NCBI GenBank assembly: GCA_902790015.1
Contig: CADAQF010000013.1
Location: 1 to 63,959 of the forward strand
Length of the DNA stretch: 63,959 bases
Source: an uncultured Eubacteriales bacterium
Lineage (GTDB): Bacteria > Bacillota > Clostridia > Christensenellales > Aristaeellaceae
Direction: 5' to 3'
Made by a program: the position numbers and the translations under genes. Below are positions 9,788-18,390 of the stretch, one piece after another (position 1 is the first letter of the stretch; every line of letters starts with the position of its first letter). The notes beneath the pieces are model-generated. The model was not told the DNA's origin. It saw only the letters and a program-made list of their open reading frames with translations, and did no database searches.

Positions 9788-10975
9788 ATGGCAAAAATAG
9801 CGATACTGGATAGAAAATGCACAGGCTGCGGCCTCTGCGCGTCCAAATGCCCCTTCGGCGCCATCGACATGAAGGACGGCCGGCCGGAGCTCAACGCCGC
9901 GTGCAAAGTGTGCGGCGTCTGCGTGAAGGCCTGCCCGGAAAAGGCCATTCTGAAGCTGGAAACCAAGGTCGATTCCGTCGATAAATCCCTGTGGAAGGAT
10001 ATCCTGGTATTTGCCGAGGTCAGCGGCGGCCGGCTTCATCCGGTATGCCTGGAGCTGATCGGCAAGGCCCGGGAACTGGCAAAGAATGTGCGTTTTCAGG
10101 TAAAGGCCGTGCTGGTGGGCAGCGGCGTTAAGGAGCACGCGGAGGAGCTGCGCCATTACGGCGTCAGTGAGGTGGCCGTGTATGACGACCCCGCGCTTTC
10201 CTATTTCCGGGCGGACGCTTTCGCTGCCTGCGTGGAGGATTATATCCGCTTCGCCCGTCCCTCGGTGGTGCTGGTCGGTGCCACGAGCCTGGGCCGGTCG
10301 CTGGCGCCCAGGCTTTCGACCCGCTTTCACACCGGGCTTACCGCCGACTGCACCCGGCTCGAGATGCGGGAAAACACCGACCTGGTGCAGATCCGTCCGG
10401 CCTTCGGCGGCAATATCATGGCGCAGATCATCACCACCAACACCCGGCCCCAGTTTGCCACCGTGCGCTACAAGGTGATGAACGCCCCGGAAAGAAGCCC
10501 GGAGGCTTCCGGGGAGATCCTTCTGCGCAAATTGCCCGGGGGAGTCGCTCAAAGCAGGGCTTCCTGCGTCAGCGTCACCCCGATCCCGCCCAAAAAGAGC
10601 ATTTCGGACGCCGAGATACTGGTGGTAGGCGGCCGCGGCCTGCAGAAGGAGAGTGACTTGGACATGATCCGGGAGCTGGCGCGCCTCTTGGGCGGCGACT
10701 GGGCCACCACCCGCCCGCTGGTGGAAAAGGGCTGGAACACCAACGACCGCCAGATCGGCCTGTCCGGCCGCACGGTGCGGCCGAGGCTGATCATCACCTG
10801 CGGCGTCAGCGGCGCGATCCAGTTCACCGCCTGCATGAACGGCAGCGACCACATCGTGGCCATCAACACCGACAGGAACGCGCCCATTTTTGACGTGGCG
10901 CACACGGCCGTCGTGGGGGACCTGTACGAAATCGTTCCGGCACTGATCCGGCAATTGAAGGAGGCCCGGGCATGA
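9788..10975 (+). CDS. etfA: Electron transfer flavoprotein alpha subunit with N-terminal 2[4Fe-4S] ferredoxin domain
   Basis: 395 residues. The first ~55 form a ferredoxin-like domain with two CxxCxxCxxxC clusters (Cys11/14/17/21 and Cys39/42/45/49). The rest is EtfA, with the alpha/beta domain from ~70 and a C-terminal FAD-binding domain containing the GGRGLQKESDLDM and TCGVSGAIQF motifs. An Fe-S-extended EtfA is typical of Etfs that bifurcate or confurcate electrons with ferredoxin. The gene lies 15 bases behind etfB, and its stop overlaps the next start (ATGA at 10972-10975), so production of the three subunits is coupled. Confidence 0.94.
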   Translation: MAKIAILDRKCTGCGLCASKCPFGAIDMKDGRPELNAACKVCGVCVKACPEKAILKLETKVDSVDKSLWKDILVFAEVSGGRLHPVCLELIGKARELAKNVRFQVKAVLVGSGVKEHAEELRHYGVSEVAVYDDPALSYFRADAFAACVEDYIRFARPSVVLVGATSLGRSLAPRLSTRFHTGLTADCTRLEMRENTDLVQIRPAFGGNIMAQIITTNTRPQFATVRYKVMNAPERSPEASGEILLRKLPGGVAQSRASCVSVTPIPPKKSISDAEILVVGGRGLQKESDLDMIRELARLLGGDWATTRPLVEKGWNTNDRQIGLSGRTVRPRLIITCGVSGAIQFTACMNGSDHIVAINTDRNAPIFDVAHTAVVGDLYEIVPALIRQLKEARA

Positions 10976-12369
10976 AACAGTTTAATCCCGTAACCCAGGA
11001 AGATCTGGCTTATTTCCGCGGACTGCTGCCCGGCAGGGTGTTTTCCGCAGAGGAGATCTCCACGGACTACGACCACGACGAGATGACCGAATACGGCCAC
11101 TATATGCCGGAGGCCGTGCTGCAGGCGGCAAGCACCGAGGACGTGCAGGCGGTGCTTCGCTACTGCAACCGCAGGCATATCGCCGTGACGCCCCGGGGCG
11201 CGGGCACCGGCCTGTGCGGCGGCTGCGTCGCCGTTCACGGCGGCGTGGTGCTGAGCACGGAAAAGATGAAAAAGGTCCTGGAGGTGGACACCAGGAACAT
11301 GACCGCGACGGTGGAGCCCGGCGTGCTGCTGATGGAGTTCCCCAAGGCGCTGGAGGGCACCGGGCTTTTCTACCCCCCGGATCCGGGCGAGAAAACCGCC
11401 ACCATGGGCGGCAACGCCATGACCAACGCGGGCGGCATGCGGGCCGTCCGCTACGGGGTGACCAGGGATTACGTGCTGGGGATGGAGGTGGTGCTGGCGG
11501 ACGGCACCATCCTTGACCTGGGCGGGAAGACGGTCAAAACATCCTCGGGCTACAGCCTGATCGACCTGATGATCGGCAGCGAGGGAACGCTGGGCTTTTT
11601 GACGAAGCTCACGGTCAAGCTGGTGCCGGAGCCTAAGGTGAACCTTTCCCTGCTGATGCCCTTTGATGACCTGGACGCCTGCATCGAGGCGGTCCCGAAG
11701 GTCCTGGCCTGCGGGTGCGAGCCTACGGCCGTGGAGTTTATGGAGCGCGAGGTCATCTCCTGCGCGGAGACCTACCTGGGCAAGCAGTTCCCGGATACCA
11801 GCGCCGATGCCTATCTGCTGGTGCGCCTGGACGGCGCGAGCGCGGACGCCCTGCAGCCCTCCATTAAGACCCTGACCGACCTGGTCCTTTCCATAGGCGC
11901 CAGGGACGTCCTTCTGGCCGATACGGACGAACGGAAGGAAAGCATCTGGAACGCCCGCGGCGCCTTTTTGGAGGCCATCAAGGGTTCCACCCCCACGATG
12001 GACGAGTGCGACGTCGTCGTTCCCCGGGACAATATCCCGGCCTTCGTGCACAGGATGGTCGAAATAGGGAAGGAGGCGGGCATCCGCATCCGCTCGTTCG
12101 GCCACGCGGGCGACGGCAACCTGCACATCTACGTCTGCCGCGACCAGCTGCCGGAGGACGAGTGGAAAAAGAAGGTGGCTTATGTGATGGCGCAGCTGTA
12201 TGAAAAGGCCCGTGCGCTGCACGGTCAGGTCAGCGGCGAGCACGGCATAGGCCACGCCAAGAGGGAGTTTCTCCGGGAAAGCGCGGGGGAGAGGCAGATG
12301 GACCTTATGCGGGGGATCAAGGCGGTGTTCGATCCCAACGGCATCCTGAACCCCGGGAAGGTCATATGA
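10972..12369 (+). CDS. lctD: FAD-dependent lactate/glycolate dehydrogenase subunit of electron-bifurcating LDH
   Basis: 465 residues of the GlcD/D-lactate dehydrogenase family. An FAD_binding_4 (PCMH) domain has the PRGAGTGLCGG pyrophosphate motif near residue 72 and MGGNAMTNAGG near 145. It is followed by the FAD-oxidase C-terminal domain with FGHAGDGNLHIY and SGEHGIGH, which hold metal and active-site histidines. With the Etf subunits it should oxidise lactate using NAD while consuming reduced ferredoxin (reverse bifurcation), as shown for A. woodii. Glycolate or another 2-hydroxyacid is the alternative. A hairpin follows at 12379-12401. Confidence 0.9.
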   Translation: MKQFNPVTQEDLAYFRGLLPGRVFSAEEISTDYDHDEMTEYGHYMPEAVLQAASTEDVQAVLRYCNRRHIAVTPRGAGTGLCGGCVAVHGGVVLSTEKMKKVLEVDTRNMTATVEPGVLLMEFPKALEGTGLFYPPDPGEKTATMGGNAMTNAGGMRAVRYGVTRDYVLGMEVVLADGTILDLGGKTVKTSSGYSLIDLMIGSEGTLGFLTKLTVKLVPEPKVNLSLLMPFDDLDACIEAVPKVLACGCEPTAVEFMEREVISCAETYLGKQFPDTSADAYLLVRLDGASADALQPSIKTLTDLVLSIGARDVLLADTDERKESIWNARGAFLEAIKGSTPTMDECDVVVPRDNIPAFVHRMVEIGKEAGIRIRSFGHAGDGNLHIYVCRDQLPEDEWKKKVAYVMAQLYEKARALHGQVSGEHGIGHAKREFLRESAGERQMDLMRGIKAVFDPNGILNPGKVI

Positions 12370-12378
12370 TATCCATGC

Positions 12379-12401
12379 AGCCGGACCCGAACGGTCCGGC
12401 T
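12379..12401 (+). terminator. Terminator after the lactate dehydrogenase operon
   Basis: A 9-bp stem, AGCCGGACC at 12379-12387 with GGTCCGGCT at 12393-12401, and a 5-base loop. The following tract is only GTTCT, so termination may be partial. Confidence 0.6.
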
Positions 12402-12430
12402 GTTCTATGCCCGGCCGGGTTACTTTTCCC

Positions 12431-12459
12431 TTTACGGCAAGGCTTTGGCGGACTATAAT
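12431..12459 (+). promoter_or_regulatory. Promoter for second MATE gene
   Basis: TTTACG at 12431-12436, 17-bp spacer, perfect TATAAT at 12454-12459. It places the transcript start near 12466, which rules out in-frame start codons upstream and fixes the ATG at 12497, preceded by GGAGG. Confidence 0.65.
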
Positions 12460-12496
12460 GGACCAGCATCCAACAGGTATGCACGGAGGCTTTCCC

Positions 12497-13873
12497 ATGA
12501 ACCGTCTCAATGCGGGGCTTGAAAACAGGCTTTCCTCGGATCAGTTCAGCTGGCCGTCGCTGAGAAGCATGTATCTGACCCTGGTGCTCGATCAGTTTTT
12601 CATCTGTTTCATCAGCGTGATTTCCACCGCGCTGGTGTCCTCCGTGGGCGAGGCGGCCATCGCCGCGGTTTCCATGGTGGGAACGATCAACGGGCTGGTT
12701 TCGCTGGTGTTCACCTCCCTGGCCACGGGAGGGTCCATCGTGGTGTCCCGCGCCAAGGGCAGCGGAAGCGCTCAGGACGTCCGCCGCGCCGTAGGCGAGG
12801 TGACGGGCCTGTGCGGGGCGGTGTCCCTGGCGCTGAGCGGGCTTTTATTCCTTTTTTCCGGCCCGCTGGTGCGCTTTCTCTATCCGAACGTGGAGTCCCT
12901 TCTGATAGAATATGCCGTACGGTATATGCGGATGATGGCCGTTTCGTTTATACCGTTTTCGGTATTCAACGCCATATTCTGCATTTTCCGCAGCCTGGGC
13001 GACACCCGTTCAAGCCTCCTGCTGACCGTCGTCATAAACCTGGCGCACCTGCTGCTGAGCCTGCTTTTTATCAACGGGCTGTGTATGGGGGTCAGCGGTT
13101 CGGGGCTTTCCTATATCATAGCGCGCGCGCTGGGCATGGGGCTGGCGGTTTTCTGGCTGCTGCGGCATAACGTATACCATATCAGCGCGGGAGATTTTTT
13201 CCGTTTCACCAAAAGGATCACGCGGCAGATCGTTTCCCTGGGAGCGCCGCTTACCGTGGAATCCCTTTTGACCCAGGGCGGGATGCTGCTGGTGCAGATC
13301 TACCTGGCGCGGCTGACCACGACCGACCTGGCGGCGCAGGCGGTATCCAACTCCATGCTGAACCTGTACACCGTCCCTGCCAGCGCTCTGACCGCGCTGA
13401 CCAGCACCGTGCTGGGTCAGTGCTACGGCGCCGGGCGGTATGACCTGACCCGGCATTACGCGGGCCAGTTCATCAGCCTCGGGCGCTTCGTGCTGCTGGG
13501 CACGGCGGCGCTGCTTTATCCGTTCACGCCGCTTTTGCTCAGGCTCTATCACGCCAGCGCCCAGGGAGAGCCGATCATCCGCACGTCGCTCAGCATCGCG
13601 GTGTTCAGCATGCCGTTTCTCTGGTGCGACGGAAACCTGCCCGCCATGGCCCTGCGCGTCACGGGGGACAGCGTGTTCACCAGCGCCGTGTCGGTGCTTT
13701 CGCTGCTGATGGGCAGGTGTCTTTTAGGCTATCTGCTGACCATCGTCCTGCGTTTGGGCGTGCCCGGCGTATGGATCGCGCTGGTTTCGGAATGGGTGCT
13801 CAGGGCCGCCGCCTTCCGCATCCGCATGAACGGCCCGGGATGGCGGGAAATGGAAAAAAGCGGCGGGGTATAA
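12497..13873 (+). CDS. MATE family efflux transporter
   Basis: 458 residues with about twelve membrane helices and MatE-type repeats. SMVGTINGLVS in the first lobe and AAQAVSNSMLNLYTVPASAL in the second correspond to the paired helix-1/helix-7 regions of the family. The start is set by the promoter at 12431-12459 and the ribosome-binding site at 12485-12489. Earlier in-frame codons would lie upstream of the transcript start. It is not close in sequence to the MATE at 686, so the copies are old paralogues rather than a recent duplication. Substrate unknown. Confidence 0.9.
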   Translation: MNRLNAGLENRLSSDQFSWPSLRSMYLTLVLDQFFICFISVISTALVSSVGEAAIAAVSMVGTINGLVSLVFTSLATGGSIVVSRAKGSGSAQDVRRAVGEVTGLCGAVSLALSGLLFLFSGPLVRFLYPNVESLLIEYAVRYMRMMAVSFIPFSVFNAIFCIFRSLGDTRSSLLLTVVINLAHLLLSLLFINGLCMGVSGSGLSYIIARALGMGLAVFWLLRHNVYHISAGDFFRFTKRITRQIVSLGAPLTVESLLTQGGMLLVQIYLARLTTTDLAAQAVSNSMLNLYTVPASALTALTSTVLGQCYGAGRYDLTRHYAGQFISLGRFVLLGTAALLYPFTPLLLRLYHASAQGEPIIRTSLSIAVFSMPFLWCDGNLPAMALRVTGDSVFTSAVSVLSLLMGRCLLGYLLTIVLRLGVPGVWIALVSEWVLRAAAFRIRMNGPGWREMEKSGGV

Positions 13874-13882
13874 GCCCCGCCG
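13854..13882 (-). terminator. Terminator of the nagZ operon (minus strand)
   Basis: An 8-bp stem, CGGCGGGG at 13861-13868 with CCCCGCCG at 13875-13882. Read on the minus strand it runs into CTTTTTT. It overlaps the last codons of the convergent MATE gene. Confidence 0.75.
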
Positions 13883-13908
13883 GTGTGCAGCATATCCGAA
13901 AAAACTGG

Positions 13909-15384
13909 TCATTCCGCCCGCAGCATATCGATAAGCGCGCTCAGGGACAGTGTGTCATACTGCCAGGCCGCAGCCTGCCATACGGTGTCGGGAAGACCGT
14001 TCAGATAATACGGCACGTTCATGCTTACGGCGATCACCTTTTTGCCGGACTTCGCCAGGCGGCAGGCGGAGTTCACAGCCCTTTCCAGGTCCGGATGGCG
14101 GTGTAAAATGACCACCGCTGTTTTGGCGCCTTCGGGGATCGGGTCGTCCAGCCCCATATGCCGGGCGCCGAAGGCCAGGGCGCATTCCCGGGCGGCGTCC
14201 AGCGGAACACTGTCGCTGGCCAGGCTTTCCGCCCGGGCGGGAACGCCCAGGAACAGCGTGCTTCCGTCCACCCGGGGCAGCGGCTGCCCGCCCGGGGCAT
14301 GGAGGACGCGCAGGGCCTTTTTCATGATTTCGGCGGCCAGCGCCCGCTGGCCGGGATTCCCGAACATGTCCTTTCCGCCCTCAGGCGGGAGGAGTTCTTT
14401 TTTGCGCTCAACAATGTGCTCAAAGCGTTCCTGCGCTTCGGCCCTGGAAAGCGTACCCGCTTCAAGGGCCTTATACAGGTATTCGCAGGAAGACTGCGCC
14501 TGCTCAGCCGAATGGCAGATCAGCGCTATGTCCACCCCGGCGGCCAGCGCGCGGCGCGTGCCTTCCTCGATGCCGAACATGTCCATGACGGCGTTCATTT
14601 CCATGCCGTCGCTGAGGATGATGCCCTGAAAGCCCAGCTGTTCCCGGATCAGGCCTGTGATGACATTCCGGGAAACCGTGCCCGGGATATGCTCTTTTTC
14701 AAAGGCAGGAAACACGACGTGGGCGGACATGATGCCCCTGATCCCCGCCTGGACAGCCGCGTGGAAGCTGACCAGCTCGGTCTGCCAGACCTCCTGCGCC
14801 GGCTTGTCCACCACCGGCAGGCCCAGATGGGAATCCACCGTCGTATCCCCGTGGCCGGGGAAATGCTTGGCGCAGGCCAGTACGCCCGTTTCCTGCAGGC
14901 CCTGCATATAGGCGACGCCGAAGGCCGCCGTTTTTTCGGGCACGGATGAAAAGCAGCGGCTGCCGATGGGGGAAGCGGGGTTGGTCAGACAGTCCAGCAC
15001 CGGGGCGAGATTGAAATTGACGCCGACGCTGCGCAGCTCCTGCCCGATGAGCCGGCCGATTTGATACGCGTTTTGAGTATCGTCCGTGGCGCCTATGGCC
15101 ATGGCGCAGGGGGTCGGCGCGGCGATGTGGGCCAGGCGGGACACGCTGCCGCATTCCTCGTCGATCATGATATAGGGCTCGAGCCCGGTTTCCGCCCGGA
15201 CCAGCGTCCGCAGATCTGCGCACAGGGCGCTCAGTTGCTCATAGCTTTCCACGTTGCGGCGGAACAGAAGAACATTGCCGATTTTATATCGCCGGACCAG
15301 CTCCCTGAATTCCTCCGGGATCGTTATTCCGTCAAAGCCAACGGCCAGCCTTTGGCCGATCATCAGCCGGGTCATTTCGTCCAT
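13909..15384 (-). CDS. nagZ: Beta-N-acetylhexosaminidase NagZ (glycoside hydrolase family 3)
   Basis: 491 residues. The first ~330 form the GH3 TIM barrel with the NagZ signature KHFPGHGDT (173-181), whose His178 serves as acid/base in NagZ enzymes. The likely nucleophile is Asp259 in ILSDGMEM. A C-terminal alpha/beta domain (about 350-491) follows, as in the longer Gram-positive type. There is no signal peptide, unlike secreted Bacillus NagZ, so it should act in the cytosol on imported fragments. NagZ removes non-reducing GlcNAc from muropeptides or disaccharides. It is the last gene of the minus-strand operon that also carries namZ; in Bacillus the two enzymes work one after the other on peptidoglycan chains. 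Confidence 0.93.
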   Translation of the reverse strand: MDEMTRLMIGQRLAVGFDGITIPEEFRELVRRYKIGNVLLFRRNVESYEQLSALCADLRTLVRAETGLEPYIMIDEECGSVSRLAHIAAPTPCAMAIGATDDTQNAYQIGRLIGQELRSVGVNFNLAPVLDCLTNPASPIGSRCFSSVPEKTAAFGVAYMQGLQETGVLACAKHFPGHGDTTVDSHLGLPVVDKPAQEVWQTELVSFHAAVQAGIRGIMSAHVVFPAFEKEHIPGTVSRNVITGLIREQLGFQGIILSDGMEMNAVMDMFGIEEGTRRALAAGVDIALICHSAEQAQSSCEYLYKALEAGTLSRAEAQERFEHIVERKKELLPPEGGKDMFGNPGQRALAAEIMKKALRVLHAPGGQPLPRVDGSTLFLGVPARAESLASDSVPLDAARECALAFGARHMGLDDPIPEGAKTAVVILHRHPDLERAVNSACRLAKSGKKVIAVSMNVPYYLNGLPDTVWQAAAWQYDTLSLSALIDMLRAE

Positions 15385-15399
15385 TCCGTTATTCCTCCC

Positions 15400-16092
15400 T
15401 TACAGCAGGTCCATTCTCTGCCGTTTGGCCGTGGGGCTTACGCCGAAGCAGGTGGCGTGATCCACCCCGATGCGCGCGCCGCGGACGATGCTGAGCGCCT
15501 CATAATACCGAAGATACCGGAAGCTTTCCGAATGCTCGGACAGCCAAAGCTCCCTCACCGCTTCCTTCCACAGGGGAAAAGCCTCAGTCACGTCAAACCA
15601 GTAATAGGGCGTGAACTCAGGCTCGTCCTCCCAGTTTTCCGCGCACATGAAGCGGCGGATCGGCGCGGGGGGAAGAGGATGCTCAAAGGTGGGCAGGGAC
15701 GCGTAGAAAATGGCGTGGTCGGTGATCAGGTGGGCCGCCTCGTGGTCCTTGTGCAGGCTGTTTTTCCAGTGATACAGTACGGCGTCCGCCTGACAGCGGC
15801 GCATCAGGTCCGCCAGCGCCAGTTCCTGCTCTTTGGTGTCATAAAGCTCCCCGTCCGGCGTGTCCAGAACGATGGATTCGCCGCCGATCTTCTGTGCGAA
15901 CTTTTGAGCGCACCGGACGTTATATTCCCTGAATTCGGGCACGGTCCATCCTTTGGGGGCTCCCCGTTCGCCGGCCGTCAGGTCCACTATGACGACGCGG
16001 TCGCCGTTAAGGGCGTGCTTGGCAAGCAGCATTCCGCAGGTCAGCTGGGCGTCCCCGGTATGGGCGCCCACCGCCATGATGGTCTTAGGCAT
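15400..16092 (-). CDS. PIG-L family deacetylase, atypical active-site motif
   Basis: 230 residues with the PIG-L/LmbE fold. The N-terminal metal site normally reads AHPDD; here it reads AHTGD (residues 10-14), so the first histidine and last aspartate (metal ligands) are kept but the general-base aspartate is glycine. The second metal motif HKDH (near residue 123) is intact. Family members remove N-acetyl groups from GlcNAc-like sugars. Placed between nagZ and a GNAT in a wall-sugar operon, an amino-sugar substrate is likely. The motif change leaves activity open: another residue may serve as base, or the role may differ. It overlaps the GNAT gene by 8 bases. Confidence 0.85.
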   Translation of the reverse strand: MPKTIMAVGAHTGDAQLTCGMLLAKHALNGDRVVIVDLTAGERGAPKGWTVPEFREYNVRCAQKFAQKIGGESIVLDTPDGELYDTKEQELALADLMRRCQADAVLYHWKNSLHKDHEAAHLITDHAIFYASLPTFEHPLPPAPIRRFMCAENWEDEPEFTPYYWFDVTEAFPLWKEAVRELWLSEHSESFRYLRYYEALSIVRGARIGVDHATCFGVSPTAKRQRMDLL

Positions 16093-17146
16093 CGGCTCGA
16101 TCTCCTTTCAGCGCAAGGGACATCAGGCGGAATTCCCGCACCGGGCGCAGGCCCGCGGCGAGATAGATCTTCTGCGCGTGATTGTCCATCCCCGTAAACA
16201 GCGTGGCGAAGGCGGCCCCCTCCCGGACGAAGGCCTCCATCAGCAGGTTGAAAAGGACCGTGGCGATGCCCCGCTTTTCATAGCCGGGGTCAGTGCAGAT
16301 GCCGGTGAACCAGCCGCGGCCGCTCTTCTGCAGGTCCACCGGGCCGGTGAAGGCGACGATCCGCCCATCGTGCACGGCGGTCAGCAGCGTCCGCGGGCCC
16401 CTGGGGGGCGTGCCGTCGGCCCACATGCGCTCGTCCTCGTTGGGAAGCCCTGTCTTCAGGGCCCTGATCTCCGTGCGCAGCACGTCCCGCCAGTATTCGC
16501 TTTGCACATGGTCGCACAAAAGATCGTAATCGCAGTCAAGCTTTGGGTCGTAGGGGCCGGTATAAATGCCCTGTTCTAAAAGGCGTCCCCGAAGCGCTTT
16601 CACTTCCTCTGGCAGTTGGTAGCCCGAAAGCGCCCGGTACATGGACACTTCCCGGTACCTCACCTCAAAGCCGGCCCGCTCAAGAAACCAGTAGCCCTCG
16701 CAGCCAAAGTCCGCCCCGGGCATGTTGTTGTGGTCATGCCCGGGGGTGCCGGGGATACGCCAGTCCAGCTGCACAGGATTCCAGTTGGAGATCTGCATCC
16801 GGTCGGCGCCCAGGAGGACCATCCTCCGGCAGAGCGCTTCGAGCAGGGCTTTCGCCGTGCCCTGCCGCCTGTGTTCCCTGTCCGTCATCAGGACGGTCAG
16901 GTAGGCGCAGCCGGGGCTGCCGCCCCGGAAGCTTTCGGGCGCCACGCCCTGGATAAAGCCGGTGATCCGGCCGTCCTTTTCCGCCACCAGCAGGTTTTCC
17001 GGGCTTCGACCCTCGCCGGACAGAAACTTTCTTTTGAAATAATCTTCCTTCAGCGGATAATAAAGGACTTCCCCGGCTTCAACGCAGCTGTTCCATATGC
17101 GCATTATGCCGTCCGTGTCTTGCGGCTGAAACGCTCTGATTAGCAT
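16085..17146 (-). CDS. Tandem GNAT N-acetyltransferase (two GNAT domains)
   Basis: 353 residues holding two GNAT folds. The N-terminal one (about 1-150) has the acetyl-CoA motif REHRRQGTAKALLEAL, and the C-terminal one (about 195-350) has PGYEKRGIATVLFNLLMEA. The layout resembles mycothiol-synthase-type double GNATs. Acceptor unknown. Next to a PIG-L deacetylase and NagZ/NamZ, acetylation of a deacetylated amino sugar or an attached amino acid is a reasonable guess, not more. It starts 22 bases behind namZ and overlaps the PIG-L gene, so translation is coupled. Confidence 0.85.
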   Translation of the reverse strand: MLIRAFQPQDTDGIMRIWNSCVEAGEVLYYPLKEDYFKRKFLSGEGRSPENLLVAEKDGRITGFIQGVAPESFRGGSPGCAYLTVLMTDREHRRQGTAKALLEALCRRMVLLGADRMQISNWNPVQLDWRIPGTPGHDHNNMPGADFGCEGYWFLERAGFEVRYREVSMYRALSGYQLPEEVKALRGRLLEQGIYTGPYDPKLDCDYDLLCDHVQSEYWRDVLRTEIRALKTGLPNEDERMWADGTPPRGPRTLLTAVHDGRIVAFTGPVDLQKSGRGWFTGICTDPGYEKRGIATVLFNLLMEAFVREGAAFATLFTGMDNHAQKIYLAAGLRPVREFRLMSLALKGDRADA

Positions 17147-17168
17147 CGGTCACATTCTCCTTGATTCA

Positions 17169-18317
17169 TCAATCATACAGCAGGAAGGGCTTTCTTTCCT
17201 CCACAAAGGCCTGCCTTTGGGGCTGGTGCGCGCTGATCAGGGCATGGGCGTCCTTTAGCCCCCGCCGGTAGCTGTCCGTGCCCAAAAGCTTATCGATCGT
17301 GAAGGAACCGGGGGCGGAGCCGGTCCATTCAAGCATGGCAGGATACATATCCCTGATCTCGTCCAGCAGAGCGAGCGCTCCCTCGGTCACGTCGGCCAGA
17401 TCGCGGTCGGTCACGTGCACCTGCACACCGGCGCACAGCCGGCCCTGGTACTTGGAAAAGGTCGGGGAAAAATACGCCGCGCGGAAATGAAGCCCCGGAA
17501 GCTTCCGGCGTGCCATGCGTTTTTCGAGCGCCTGCGCGTCGATCCACGGCGCGCCGATATACTCAAAAGGCATCGTGGTGCCACGGCCCTCGGATACGTT
17601 GGTGCCCTCGAACACGCAGGTGCCCGGATAGACCAGCGCCGTATGAAACGCCGCGCAGTTGGGCGACGGGGCCGCCCAGGGGATATCCAGGTCGTCCAGG
17701 TACATATGCCGCCGCCAGCCCCTGAGCGGGATCACCTTAAGGTCCACGTCCAGCTTCAGATAGTTTTTGACCCACAGCGCGTATTCGCCGATGGTCAGTC
17801 CGTAGCGGGTGGGCAGGGGATACATGCCGACGTAGCTGCTGAAGGCGGGGTCCAGCACGGTGCCCTGCACCTTTTCGCCGCCCAGCGGGTTCACCCGGTC
17901 GAACACGACCATCCGTTTGCCGGCCGCTGCGCAGGCTTCCATGGCGAAGGAAAGGGCGTAAAGATAGGTATAGAACCTGGCCCCCACGTCCTGCATGTCA
18001 AAACAGAGGACGTCAAAGACGTCCAGCATGTCGGCGGTCATCCGGCGGGTCTTTCCGTAAACGGGGTAAACGGGCGTCTGCGTGGCGGGGTCCGTGTGTT
18101 TTTCAAAGGCTTCCCCGGCCTGAACGGCGCCCCGGATGCCGTGCTCGGGAGCGAACAGGGCGGTCAGGCGATACCGCTCGTGGATCAGGTCGGCCGCGCT
18201 TTGAAAGCGGCTGTTGATGCCGGTATGGTTGGCCATGAGGCCGATGCGGCGGCCGTTAAGCCACGGCTCGGCTTCAGTCAGGCTGTCCAGCCCGCAGAGA
18301 ACGCGTGTTTTGATCAT
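17169..18317 (-). CDS. namZ: Exo-beta-N-acetylmuramidase NamZ (DUF1343, GH171)
   Basis: 382 residues covering the whole DUF1343 domain. Visible family blocks are GRRIGLMANHTGINS, LFAPEHGIRG (near residue 60), FDMQDVGARFYTY (near 108), VFDRVNPLGG (about 140) and EGTNVSEGRGTTMPFE (near 245). NamZ cleaves MurNAc from the non-reducing end of peptidoglycan glycans and of MurNAc-GlcNAc. The Bacillus and Tannerella enzymes are secreted or periplasmic, whereas this one starts MIKTRVLCGLDS and has no signal peptide, so it should act on imported saccharides. It follows the solute-binding-protein gene across a strong hairpin at 18338-18365. Confidence 0.92.
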   Translation of the reverse strand: MIKTRVLCGLDSLTEAEPWLNGRRIGLMANHTGINSRFQSAADLIHERYRLTALFAPEHGIRGAVQAGEAFEKHTDPATQTPVYPVYGKTRRMTADMLDVFDVLCFDMQDVGARFYTYLYALSFAMEACAAAGKRMVVFDRVNPLGGEKVQGTVLDPAFSSYVGMYPLPTRYGLTIGEYALWVKNYLKLDVDLKVIPLRGWRRHMYLDDLDIPWAAPSPNCAAFHTALVYPGTCVFEGTNVSEGRGTTMPFEYIGAPWIDAQALEKRMARRKLPGLHFRAAYFSPTFSKYQGRLCAGVQVHVTDRDLADVTEGALALLDEIRDMYPAMLEWTGSAPGSFTIDKLLGTDSYRRGLKDAHALISAHQPQRQAFVEERKPFLLYD

Positions 18318-18332
18318 TTTGTTTCTTTTTCC

Positions 18333-18365
18333 AAAAAGGGGCCGTTTCCCAAGGGAAACGGCCCC
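18333..18365 (-). terminator. Internal hairpin terminator between solute-binding protein and namZ
   Basis: An inverted repeat of 13 bases, GGGGCCGTTTCCC at 18338-18350 with GGGAAACGGCCCC at 18353-18365, is followed on the minus strand by five T. It should terminate or attenuate transcription after the binding-protein gene. That would give more of the binding protein than of the downstream cytosolic enzymes, a common arrangement in ABC importer operons. Confidence 0.85.
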
Positions 18366-18390
18366 GGTCGGTTCGGGAGAAAGGAACGGA

